A stretch of 64,000 nt of DNA from Ophiobolus disseminans (lineage: Eukaryota > Ascomycota > Dothideomycetes > Pleosporales > Phaeosphaeriaceae), in contig MU006221.1 of NCBI GenBank assembly GCA_010093685.1, positions 1,457,491-1,521,490 on the forward strand. The letters are read 5' to 3'. The notes under the pieces are model-generated. The model saw nothing but the letters and a program-made list of their open reading frames with translations. It did not search any database and was not told the origin of the DNA. Shown piece after piece: positions 1 through 10,725 of this stretch. Every line of letters begins with the position of its first letter. The first letter of the stretch is position 1. The translations under genes were made by a program, and so were the position numbers.

Positions 1-776
1 TATGTCACCGCACGTCTGCTCCGCTAATTGACAGTGTACCGCCCATTCAATCATTCGTCATATGTAACGGTTCGTGGTGACGTCGCAATGTTGGTGCTCA
101 GATGCCGCCACCTATTATTCTTTGTTAGTACAATTTGCATGAAGTGAAGGAGACTTGGTCAAATTGCAGGTTAAAACCCGAGAAGCGATGCGGCTAACAG
201 CATCTGAGCAAGTGATATGGAGGTGTCACAAATGACGTACCGGATCTGTCTACAGTAACACTGTAGTCGCCAACTGCTCGCTGTTTCTCGGCGAGAGTTC
301 TGCCCTTGACCATGAAGTAACCGCCGCTGAGGGCGACGAGAGAGAACAGGCTGACATTACGCGGGCTATATCAAATGGCCCTTAGCTTGGAGCTCATAGG
401 AGAGATGGAGGGCATCAAAGCTTACGTGATCAGCCTGGAATACGCCATTGTGTTATGGACGAGTTTGGCAATTAATGATATTAATGTAAGTAGCGTGCGA
501 GAAGTTTTCAGGGAGGACTAAAGCTTCTCAAGGGCGAATGGATGTAATTGACATGTTCCGAGGTTTGTCGTGTGATGTATTTCCCCTCGCAATCATGACG
601 CCTTTCCGAATTAAGCTCTCCAATCCACTGCTGGCAGCTATCGATAAGGCTTGAAACCTCCGCGTCTTGAGCCAATCAGAGCGCGTTCGTGCCGAGAATT
701 CACCGCGCTCGGCAAAAAAGTTGTGCATCCTCACCTGCGAGTTTCCCACGATACAGCGCAGTCGCAAACCAAGAAG
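1..776. other. intergenic, no gene seen
   Basis: Both strands lack an ORF with recognisable protein character. The open frames near 528-911 are low-complexity shadows. The last 150 bases are presumably the promoter and 5' UTR of the ESF1 gene; no clear TATA element was found. Confidence 0.5.
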
Positions 777-3000
777 ATGCCGCTTCCTAAGCGTCAAACG
801 ATTCCAGTAAAGTCTGCAGCCACTACCGTAGCTTCGAGTAAGTTTCCCAGTTCGAGTAGCATCACTTCGGTGAGTGCTGGATAGCTTCACCATGCGCATT
901 TGTGAATGCATGATCTAGTGAAGGAATCCGGGCTCTTTTTTGATCCTATACTGACACGCTCACCTGGCAGGCGATGCTCGATTCGCCAACTTCGAAAACG
1001 ACCCAAAGTTCAGACTGCCATCGAAGAAACATGCAAAAACGAAACTCGACCCGCGCTTTTCAAGGTTGCGCAGTGATCCAGACTTCTATAGCAAGGCTAC
1101 TGTCGACAAATATGGGCGCAAAATATCCAAGGAGGAAGGCAAGCAGGCAATCGACAGGCTCTATGAGATAGACGATGACGATGACGACGACGACGAGCTG
1201 TCGCAACAGCCTACCACACATAAGCGCGACAAGGCGGTGGCCAAGGAGTTGGCGAGAGTGCAGCAGCAGGGATTTGACCCCATAAGAGATGGCGGGCTGG
1301 AGTCATCGTCAGATGAGAGCTCCAGTGATGAGGACGAGGAGGAGATTGAAGAGGAGACGGAACTGGCTGGAGAGGGCAATGAGGTGCCAACAGGCGACAT
1401 CTCAGCGCGACTAGCTGCCGTCAACATGGACTGGGACAACATGAGGGCTATTGATATCATGGGCGTGGCAAATTCATTTGTTCCACCAGGTGGTCGTATA
1501 CTGGACGTGGTGATATATCCCAGCGAGTTCGGCATGGAGCGATTACAGCGAGAAGAGATCGAAGGGCCGCCACGCGAGATCTTTGCATCTACAAGCAAGA
1601 GCAAGGACGACGTCACCACACTGGATGCCTCACCAGAGGCCTCGGACTCGGATGAAGACGAGCAGGACAAGGTCGATCTGCAGGATGGGGACACGGGAGA
1701 AGAGTTTGATTCGACAGCCTTGCGCAGCTACCAACTGGACAGGTTGCGATACTACTATGCAGTAATCACTTGCTCGTCAGCCAACGTCGCGAAGTCGATC
1801 TACGACAATCTCGACGGACGTGAGTATTTGACGAGCGCAAACTTCTTCGATCTTCGGTTTGTACCTGATGGCACTACTTTCGACCAAGATCCCCACGACG
1901 AATGCGAAAAACTTCCAGACGGTTACAAGCCGAACGAATTCAGCACGACCGCGCTCACGCATTCCAAGGTCAAGTTGACTTGGGACGCGGATGACACGAC
2001 CAGGAAAGAGGTGCAAAAGCGCGCGTTTTCCAGGAAGGAGATTGATGAGAACGAACTAAAGGCATACCTTGGTTCAGACTCGTCGTCGTCGGAAGACGAG
2101 GTCGAGGTGGCCAAGGAAGAGAAGGCTTTGAAGTTACGCGCCGCGCTAGGCTTAGAAGCACCTGGTAGACCATCGAAGCCGAAACCGAAGGCATCTGCGA
2201 AAAGAGATCGCGACTTTCCTAAGCCTGATGGCGAGATGGAGATCACGTTTACTGGTGGTTTGCTGAACGATGAAAGCAAAGGTTCAGTATTCGAAAACGA
2301 AATACCGATCCACGAGACGACCGCAGAGAAATACGTCCGCAAAGAGAAAGAGAGGAAGGCGCGGCGGAAAGAACGATTCAAGGCTAGAAAGGAGGGTCGA
2401 GATCCAGATGCTGAGCCAGACGCACCGGCTGATACAGTTGCCAACGACAACGAGGATGCTGGTTTCAATGACCCATTCTTTGCGTCTGATCCCGAGGAGA
2501 TGGAGAGAGCCGAGAGGGCTGAGAAGGCAGAGTCAAAGAAGTCGAAGAAGGCCAAGAAACGCGAAGAGGAAGAGAAGCAAGCTTCAGCAACTGCTGCAGA
2601 GCGCGCAAATCTTGAGTTGATCATGACAGGCGAAGATGCCAAGGTAAATCATTTCGACATGGACGAGATCGTCAAGGCCGAGAAAGCGAAGAAGAAAGGC
2701 AAGAAGGCAAAAAAGAACACACCAGTTGTTGAAGACAGTTTCACGATCAATACTGCTGATCCTCGTTTTGCCAAACTCTACGAGAGTCACGAGTTCGCCA
2801 TCGACCCTACCAATCCACGGTACAAGGAAACTACGGGTATGAAGGCATTGTTGGAGGAAGGTCGCAAGAAGCGGAAGCAAGGTAGATCCGAGGATGAGCC
2901 TGATCATGAGCCAAAGAAGTCAAAGAAGGATCAGACCGGTGGCGATGACGACGTGAAAAAGCTGGCGGCTCGAATCAAGGCGAAGAGTAAGCAAAAGTGA
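777..3000 (+). CDS. esf1: ESF1-type pre-rRNA processing protein (NUC153 family)
   Basis: Nucleolar factor of the small-subunit processome needed for 18S rRNA maturation (family knowledge). Two exons, 777-837 and 971-3000, with intron 838-970 (GTAAGT...CAG), give 696 aa. The intron is needed to join the start to the diagnostic N-terminus, DARFANFENDPKFRLPSKKH, where Esf1 proteins carry the same DPRF..LPSKKHTKT pattern. The protein has acidic runs (eight Asp near residue 88, then Ser/Asp/Glu blocks near residues 140-160), Lys/Glu-rich coiled segments at roughly 450-560, and a C-terminal NUC153 motif (DPRFAKLYESHEFAIDPTNP, near residue 620) followed by a basic tail. An upstream in-frame start at 651 would add 42 unconvincing residues, so 777 is preferred. 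Confidence 0.92.
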
Positions 3001-3398
3001 GGTGCTGAAGTAGTTGGTGGACGATACCCGTAGAGTAGGATTGTCTGGAATTCATCGACGTTTTTCGCACTTTGTTGTGTGAGGATATCCAGGCACCCGC
3101 ATCGCAGTTGCATGTCGAGTCTGCTCCTGCCCGCTACAATCGCACGTGGCTTCTCCACAATGGAACCATGATAGCACGATGATCTAGCGCACGTGCTGCA
3201 CACCTGCAACATTTGCAGTCTTATCTTTGATCACATTACCTCTCCTCGTATGCGCACTCCCATATAGGCTCAACCGAGCTACTACAATGCTCTACCTCCA
3301 TCTACAACACTACATAAGACTATTACGAAACAACACATACCTCAACACATACGCAAACCCACCTTCGACTTCGACAAGCGTTTCCTACTCAGCAGCGT

Positions 3399-4607
3399 AT
3401 GGCCCCCCCGTGGGTCACTTTCGACAACGTAGCATACTACCACGGGAATTGCAGCAACGGGGCGGAGCCAGACATCGCTGGCCTAGGAGTGCGTATCCAC
3501 ACCCAAAACAGCATGTCGTTCATCTGAACTTACACATCCGGCACAGGTCGTCCTATCCTTCGTCGTCGCGAGCGTCATGACCACCACCGCCTCTGTACTC
3601 GCAATGTTCCTCGACCAAGCGTTTGACTCGAAAGGTCGGTTCAGGGTCAAGGCGCCGATCAAGTACATACGCGAGCACTTCCTCGATACTGAGTGGAAGA
3701 AGGACTATGCGTGGCGCCCGTTTCTGGATCCACTTATCATCGGGCTGGGCGATCAGCAGCTCATCACGGGGTATGCTGTGCTGCTCAGCGGCTGGATAAA
3801 GGTACGATCAGGCACATTCAAGACAAGTGGTGTTGATTAGATTAATAAACGTAGGTCGGCCAAAACGCCTTCGAAGTCCAGGGCGCGCACTTCGTCCTAA
3901 TCCTCTACATCTGCGCCCTCTCCTCGTCGTCCCACCTCGCCGCCCTCATCACTCTACGCAAGTACTTTCGTAGGTATAAGCTCATCGCTAAGATCCGACT
4001 CACGCTCGTCATCTTCTTTGCAGTGTTCCTGCTCTCCTCCATGATCGCCGCGATATGCATGCCTCCCACGGTCGTTGAGAACGACGACGGCACTACCGAG
4101 AAGCGGAGTCGAGCACAGCGGCTGTCGTTCATCGTGCCGTTGATCCTAATTCTGGTTGGGTTTTCGACGGCATTGGTGTGTATTTTGTATGACCCAAAAA
4201 AGCGGGGGGCTTCACGTGCGTCTGAAGCGTCTGGAAGTTCGGTGCGTGTGATGGTGCGTCGCGTCACCGATCCAAATCAACATATCATGCCGCCTCTTGA
4301 TATCATGGCCCCGGCGCACATCGGTTTACGCATCTTGTACTATCTTTTCCTTAACCCCCTCATCGCTTTCGGTGTCCAGATCCTCCTCGCCATCTTGTCT
4401 GCTATACTTGTGCTCACGCAGAAATTCGCGTCGCCGAAGGACCCGAAGAGGTTTTGTGGCCTCCAAGACGAGGGCGAGAATGTGTGGGGCTTTGGACAGA
4501 CGCTGAGCGTGGTCATGCTATTTTTACCGGCCATGAGCGCATGTCAGACGTATCTCGAAGGGAGGCAGGATATTAGCCAGGGGTTCTCGAGGAATAATCG
4601 TGATTGA
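3399..4607 (+). CDS. multi-pass membrane protein, fungal family of unknown function
   Basis: Three exons, 3399-3488, 3547-3801 and 3855-4607, with introns of 58 and 53 nt, all phase 0, give 365 aa. The N-terminus has the pattern of a fungus-specific membrane family: an extracellular Cys-containing start (NVAYYHGNCSNG), then DIAGLG leading directly into the first hydrophobic helix. Further helices lie around LITGYAVLLSGWI, FVLILYICALSS, LTLVIFFAVFLL, LSFIVPLILILVGF, LIAFGVQILLAILSAIL and TLSVVMLFLPAM. It ends hydrophilic (QDISQGFSRNNRD). I know of no assigned biochemical function; some relatives are annotated only as integral membrane proteins. The stop is followed by 150 bases before the convergent thioredoxin-like gene. 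Confidence 0.82.
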
Positions 4608-4756
4608 CGAATGGACCTTTGATACGATCAGTTTGTAGACCCCATAGCATAGAGAAGCTTACTTACAAATCGACGTCCTAGCTCAGAATTCTTTCCTTCA
4701 CCCATGCTCTCTCCATATACGCGTCAGATGTCTCTCCGTAACATCTCAACAGCACA

Positions 4757-5308
4757 CTACCATCCTCCCCCACCCCCACCAGCCCTCCCACCCCTCCTTG
4801 CCTCATTAACCAACCAATCGCTCAACAAATCCTCATCCCGCATCTCCTCGGGCCTCGTAAGGCTCGTATCAAACTGCGCTTCCTGCCGACTAAACGCCAA
4901 AAGCGTCGGCATACTCGCAATCTACCACACCACACACATTAGCCCCCATCACTATCCCACATATTCACCATCGATTCAACATACCCTAAATTGTACCGCC
5001 AAATCCCCTATCCCCGGCGCATCCATCTCGACCTCAACGAACCCCAGCCCGCCCTCGCGCTGGCCCAGTTTCTCGTCGCGTATCAGGCGCAGTATGAGCG
5101 GCCGTATGTCCTGGCACGCTTGGCAGTGGCGCGCGGACCACATCGTGATGAGCGCGCGGTTGTCGGCCGCGTTGAGCATGGTTAGGGTGTGTAGGTCGTT
5201 TGGGAAGCGGACGGGGTCGAAGATGCGGTTCGTGTGGGAGCGCGCGGTGGGGTTGAGGAGGGAGAAGGCGCGTTTGGAGAGCGCTGGTTTGGGGAGGCGG
5301 AGGATCAT
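4757..5308 (-). CDS. small thioredoxin-like protein
   Basis: Exons 5308-4985 and 4921-4757 (intron 4922-4984, 63 nt, GTATGT...TAG) give 162 aa. An Arg/Ser-rich N-terminus that could target mitochondria precedes a thioredoxin fold: ALITMWSARHCQACQDI has the usual strand-Trp-CxxC layout, but with His-Cys-Gln-Ala-Cys instead of Trp-Cys-Gly-Pro-Cys. The second exon supplies the cis-proline loop (IASMPTLLAF, near residues 109-118). It ends with a Gly-rich tail. Both active-site cysteines are present, so redox activity is possible, though the altered dipeptide predicts an unusual redox potential. Without this splice the frame ends just after the CxxC half, so the intron is well supported. The long plus-strand ORF over the same bases is a shadow. 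Confidence 0.8.
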
Positions 5309-5735
5309 TGTGGTGGTGGGGTTTGGGGGATTTGGAGGATTGGTGAATTGGTGGTGGGAGGGTTGGATGAGTGTTTGGTGTGTATTTGGGATGGAGACGC
5401 GCTACGTCATTGTTGCCAAGACTGGTACTTGATCTCTAGCTTCCCCACGATCACTTCACATCACATTGGGTGCATATATTGTATGGAATCTTCAAAAATG
5501 GGGGGGTTATCACTAATGTAGTCATGACGGTTGAAACGCACAGGTGTTCGAAGGTCCGGTAAGCAAAGCCAGATGTTCAACCGGGCTGACGCAGACGTAA
5601 CTTAGAGAGCTTCGATTATCAACTATGGTGGCAACAGGCTATTTGCAAAATCGGTTCAGAAAGAAATGTCAGTTCGTGTGTTCGTTAAAGTAATGTCTGA
5701 ACAAGAAATCAGTCAATTAAAGCCATAAAAGAAAA
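5309..5735. other. intergenic, nothing recognised
   Basis: About 430 bases between the thioredoxin-like gene start and the end of the decayed C48-like gene. No ORF or structured RNA was noticed. Confidence 0.4.
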
Positions 5736-6164
5736 TTAAAAAGAATCGAGAAACGAAAGATCAACATCGCCAGGCCGAAGGTATTTGAGAAAACCTTGAG
5801 AGACATCAATTTTCTCCACATCCCCTTCTTCGTCATAATCGTCTAGGAATTCCAGATCCGGACTTCTCGGCCGGCCCTGCATTCTTGCGGATCTAGACAG
5901 GTAGCGACACAAATGCAGATCCGCATCATCAGACCGTCTATAAGTCGGTTCCCATCCGAACTCTGGATCCTTCCCCTTCTTAGGCTTCACCGGTGGTGGC
6001 GGCGGCGGAATGAGTATGATATTAGTGCTATGATCGTACGGGGCTTGATCTTCAGTGAGGGTCTCCAGCAGAGTATCATCAGTGACGTAAATCGTACTGG
6101 CCCGTTGGGACAACGTTCCTTCATCTTCAGCCATGTCTTCATCGTCTAGTTCTAGATCTTGACG

Positions 6165-7081
6165 CACGCTCAGCGCAAAGCGACGGCTGAGTGGAAATCT
6201 GCAGCGTCCCTCTGGTAGGTGAGTTTGTTGCAGAAGAACCACGCCACCAAGGATCTCCAGTCCAGAATACCGGTGATGGCGGCTCGGGCAATGTCCCAGA
6301 ATTCTCGGTACATGTCGTCGGTGAATTCTGCATATGCAGAGGGGTCAGGGGTCAGTTCCATGGCAAGAATTCATGCGTTGATGATTGTGTGGTGTCCGCA
6401 TGCCCAACCTTGTGCTTGTTCGGGGACTGGTATTGTGCGTGGTAAACCCGTGGCAAATTCATCATGAGTATCGTCGTTCCGGTGCGAGGACCACAAAAGC
6501 CGTGCTGCAGCAGATTGAACGCAGCCTGCTAGAAATGGGTAGGCATTCCCAAGTACATGTGGCCGACTGTCGACAAAGTACTGTACATATTGCGTCTGCT
6601 CAGAACTAGCGTCGACAGGTTCTTCTTGTATAACGACTAAGATCGTGTGTCCTTGTCTTGTGTACTCGGGCGCTTTGTATTTCTTGTTTTGTTGGGCACG
6701 CCACGCGTTGGTCACTTCCAGTAGCTCTCCGCTGACTACCAGGGGTATCAGCCAGCACCTCCTCGGGCGTGAGGCAGCGGCGCCTGGATGAAGAGGATTT
6801 TCCGCGTTCATCAAAGCCCACTGAAGGTTTTCGGTCGAAGCGACAGACAAACCTCCGGGGAATGGTTGGCCCTGGTCGGCCTGGTCACCTGTGTAAAGTT
6901 TGCGTTGGTGGCCATCGATTGCTTCAACTACGGCGGCGATAGCGATGTTAACTTCCCAGGGTGCTAGATCTCTGAGAATACCGTCTTCAAGGTTTATATC
7001 CAGCAACTCTTGAAAAGCATCTGGTTTGAAAAGGTACTCCCACGTGTAAGACAGATCCGTAAACCACTGACACGGATGTGC
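6165..7081 (-). other. C48-like domain copy 4 (Cys retained; conserved Trp is a stop)
   Basis: The unit begins HPCQWF and continues to a region equivalent to the RRF motif. It keeps GWACGHHTIINA, but the next codon, Trp in the other three copies, is TGA at 6371-6373; ILAMEL follows in frame. A further frame change near 6.2 kb moves the reading into the tail RFPLSRRFALSVRQDLELDD, which ends at 5736 after a proline run. Confidence 0.72.
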
Positions 7082-7499
7082 GGTCAACTGTCCATCCATG
7101 TCTACCGGGCGCCACATTTGAAGATAGTCTCGATACTATGAGAGTACTTCTGAGGCCTCCACATCTTCGCCTCCATGTTTATCCAGTACCTATTTTTCGA
7201 ACAAGACGCCTGCAGCCCCGGCTTGGGTCCCCCAGTGTTCGGAAATCTGTTCGTCGTTATGATCCAGATCCAGATCCAGTGTACGCCATCTCTCTAGATC
7301 CCCTACGTAGTTGTCTCTCGTATCATTTGACCATCCATCATATGGATATAGCATGTCGTGCCGTCGTCCACGCGGCAGAGTAAGTTTGTTAGCGGCCCTC
7401 AACTGCTCTGGAACGACGTTGTGGTTATTCCAGTAGAATTGCTCCTCGACCTGTATATTATCAATCATGTTCATAAGATTGTCTTGATAAGCCATATTC

Positions 7500-8291
7500 A
7501 GAGAGTCTGTGAAGCGACGATCCCGAGGAACTTGCTGGTCCGCAGTGACATAGTCCCGACACCGAAGGAAAGCATAGATCAGCCTCCAGTCCGCGGCACC
7601 GACACGCGTAAGATGCACCAGGTCGATTAAATCCTCGAAAAAGCCGTCCGTCCATCGTAATTGAACATCTGGGTTTGGGACGAGGCCCAGGGCTATCGTC
7701 CAGGCATTTAGTATCACGTAGTAGCCACACTCATCGTCCGCCGGTTGCTGCGCGACCGGCACCCAATATGCGTGATCTGGCGCCTGCCCACACAGGTTAT
7801 CGCCGAATTTAGACGGATTGCGGCCCCAGAGAGAATGTTGTAGCAGATTTTGCATCTTATCCCAGACCTAAGCGCGCGCTGCCTGACTAAGATAATGATC
7901 CTTTGAGTTTAGCACATAGAGGCTCGGCCTGTTGTCATAATTTTCGTCGCCAAAAGCTATGACCAAAAGGATGAAGTGTTGATTGACATGTAGGGGCACG
8001 ATCATCGGCCGACCGGGGCGGATGGTGGTCTGGACGTCTATAGTTGCATGGTCTGATCCGCATGCCTGTACTTCGAAGTCAGACAAGAAACTGAATCCGC
8101 CTATGGGTGTTTGCGCGTTTATGATGGCTAGCGTCACCGGTGCTATAGCCAAGGACACTTCTTGGTATTCGAGCCACGCTCCATACCTTGTGGTAACGCG
8201 CCTCCGAAGTCTGTGGACGGCTTCAGAATTCGTTTCGTTGGCGAGCAGTTGCTGTCTCCTCTCGTCGAAGTATCGACAAGGGTGGAAATCT
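7500..8291 (-). other. C48-like domain copy 3 (His, Cys retained; stop inside)
   Basis: The unit runs from FHPCRYF to RRFTDSL. It retains IVPLHVNQHFILLVI with candidate catalytic His, YVLNSKD, and DDECGYYVILNAW with Cys-Gly, so this copy looks ancestrally catalytic. A TAG at 7868-7870 interrupts it between SQAARA and VWDKM in the same frame. Confidence 0.72.
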
Positions 8292-8699
8292 TCTGGGAGG
8301 TCTTGAGGCGTAATGTGGTCTGCAAGAAGTCCGTTGTCTTCTACTATCTCATTGTTTTCGTCAGAAGTGGCAGTATCGTGGGTGCTGCCAGGAGGGCTTT
8401 GGGAAAGGCTTCGGGCAGGACTTTTAACGGGGCTCTTTACAGGGCTTTTGGCTGGACTTTTGGCCGGACCTTTCGGAGGACTTTTCGACGAGCTTTTTGG
8501 GGAACTTTTCGAAGGACTCTTGGGAGGACTTTTCGGAAGCTTGGGTAGTGAAACCACGGTATCCCACTCAAAGGTCGCATCGTGTCGCATCCCAATATCA
8601 TCAGGAAAGTGCTGATAGAGGTTTGCACCACTCTTTAGACCAGGTCTTGTCACCGATCTCGAGCTCATTTTCACTTGATGCTGATCCACTTCTCCAAAA

Positions 8700-9412
8700 G
8701 GGACCGTCCTAGTAAAACGCCGTTCGGGTACCGGCGGATCCTCACCGCTGAGATAGTCGTTGCATCGCAAGAACGCCCATATCAACTTCCAGTCCGCACT
8801 GCCTTCTGCTACCGTTCGGATGATTTCTTGGGCCTCCTCGAAGAAGGTGTCACCGGCAGAAAATCCGGTAGGGTTCAATGGTAGTCCGAGCAAAATACAC
8901 CATGCGTTCAGGATATTGAGATAGTCCGACTGCCATGGATCCGTCTCCTCGGATGCGGATATCCACGTGAGCGAGTCAGGCAAATCAGTGTCGAAATGTC
9001 GCTCCATGCTCAGGATCACTCCGAATAGTGTTTCGCGCTGCTCTGCAGTGAGTGACCATGGCGCAGGGTCAAGCACATGAACAGTAGCGCTTGCATCGTT
9101 CCCATTTTCGTAGAACTGAAACAACAACAGGTAGGTGCGGCCCTCAAACTCTTCGAGACGCAAGATCACTCGATCGTGTGGCGAGTATATGTTCTCGTCT
9201 TCCGAGTTTTCTGTACGCCTTCCTGTCTCGCTCAAAGTGAAGCCTTCGCCGGGTGGGTATAACTCGTTCAAGGCACGCACAACGGGAGCAATGTTCTCAA
9301 ATACTTGTGTAGTGCTCATACGTTCGGTAACAGGTAAACCCGTTACTGCAGCAGTGCCCTTGCCAAGTTTGGCGAGCCTCGTGCGGTAATAGTCGCATGG
9401 ATCGAATCCCGG
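8700..9412 (-). other. C48-like domain copy 2 (His and Cys lost)
   Basis: The unit runs from FDPCDYY to RRFTRTV. The block expected to carry the catalytic His reads VILRLEEFEGRTYLLLFQF, and the nucleophile position reads WQSDYLNILNAW. Both catalytic residues are therefore absent although the fold signature (AIAPV-like, VLDPAPW, LNAW, DWKLIWAFLRC) is clean. A linker with KSPPKSPSKSS-type repeats (about 8400-8540) separates it from copy 3. This copy is the best preserved as open frame. Confidence 0.7.
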
Positions 9413-9984
9413 TTCAAGAACGGCGATATCGGGCCTAGATGGCCCAGTCTCTGCGACTGGCAGGTCTGCTGGTACAGTCTCGTCGTCGTCTACAACCACA
9501 GCATTGTTTTGAGACTCGATCTGAGGAGGTCTCCCGACTGGGTCTGGACCGGTGTCTTTGTGAGAGCCTAAAGCCAAATTTGGATGACCGTGTGATGGGT
9601 GTGGAGACTGTAGTTGCGAATTGTGATGAGAGCGTAGTTGACCATTGATCTCTTCGAGCTCGTCTTGAGTAATTCCCAGTCTCCAATGGCCCTGTTTAAC
9701 AACTGGTTCAACAATGTCAGCTCGGTATTGCTGTCCAACATAATCCGCTGGGAACTGCTCACCAGAACTGAGGCCATTTCCAAACTTCAAAGCTGTTTCT
9801 ATGTTTGCAATCTTGATGACGGCGACAGTTCTGACTTCTACTTTCGCGGCATCCTGTCTTCTTTACTGTGTAAGAAGCTCATCGAAGTTTCGCACCCGAA
9901 GATCGAAGCGACGGTTCTGGGGCGGCAAAAGATCGTCTTCAACCGCCTTTTCTTTGCCCTTGCCTTTGCTTTTGTTTCTACTTC

Positions 9985-10065
9985 TGCTTCTACTTTTGCC
10001 TCTGCTTTTGCCCTTGCCCTTGCCCTTGCCCTTGCCCTTGCCCTTGCTTGTTCTTTACCATATTG
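9985..10065 (-). repeat. hexanucleotide repeat (GGGCAA)n with related degenerate hexamers
   Basis: The plus strand shows repeated CCCTTG units around 10015-10050 and looser TTTGCC/TCTGCT variants to about 9960. In the minus-strand frame this encodes an Ala-Arg dipeptide run, and in a neighbouring frame Gln-Gly. A change in hexamer length would not shift the frame, but an internal 1-2 nt slip would, and the frame of the gene does change across this stretch. A GTAAAG...CAG intron covering the repeat was considered and gives a stop. Confidence 0.75.
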
Positions 10066-10080
10066 ATCTGCACAGTTCGG

Positions 10081-10725
10081 ACGTAGGACATAACCAGTGC
10101 ATCTAAAGAATGCAAGCAACAGCTTCCAATCCAAGCGATCATGCAATGCACGATCAAAGATCCGCTGGGCTCGGAAAAAGAAGCCCGGTGATCGGCTAGT
10201 GTGGAATGATAAGTCCAATTGTAAGCCCATCGCAAGCGCCCATGCATTCAAAACGGTGAAGGCGTTGTCTTCGTCGTCTCCCGCAGCTTGAGCACAGTTG
10301 AACCATTCGGGCGTGGTAGCAGGGTAATAACGATCAAACCCGTGTTCTTCGGTGTTGGAAGCATAAACGTTTCGCCACCAGTCACTCTTCTCCAGCAGCC
10401 TCCGAGCATATCGATAAATTTGATCGCGGTCTTCTTCCGTAGTTTGCCATGCTCACGGATCAAAGATACAAAGTGAGATGTCTCGCTCTGAGTTTAAAGT
10501 GAAGACTAGTAGGACGTGATAGTCATGCTCCCGCGATGGGTGTAACAGAGGCGTTATGAATGTTCTTCCTGGCCTGATCACATTTACTCTCTCGTTTACT
10601 TTGACACTAAAGCCATTCTCGGGCGCCTGCCTGTCGTTGATTGGCACAATTACGTGAGAGAGGATGTTGTTGAGATTGGTGCGCAACGGGCCATTGAGAT
10701 CGTTATCCAAGTAGGCGCAAGGCTC
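10081..10725 (-). other. C48-like domain copy 1 (Cys lost)
   Basis: The unit runs from EPCAYL to FFRCTGYVL. It keeps RPGRTFITPLLHPSREHDYH and the CIFDP strand. The nucleophile position reads DEDNAFTVLNAW, with no Cys-Gly. A TGA stop at 10453-10455 falls between DP and AW, where copy 2 has DPAPW, so the break lies inside conserved sequence. Confidence 0.7.

Noticed and set aside
4704..5432. 242-codon plus-strand ORF
   Set aside because: Proline/serine then tryptophan/glycine-biased translation, antisense to the spliced thioredoxin-like gene.
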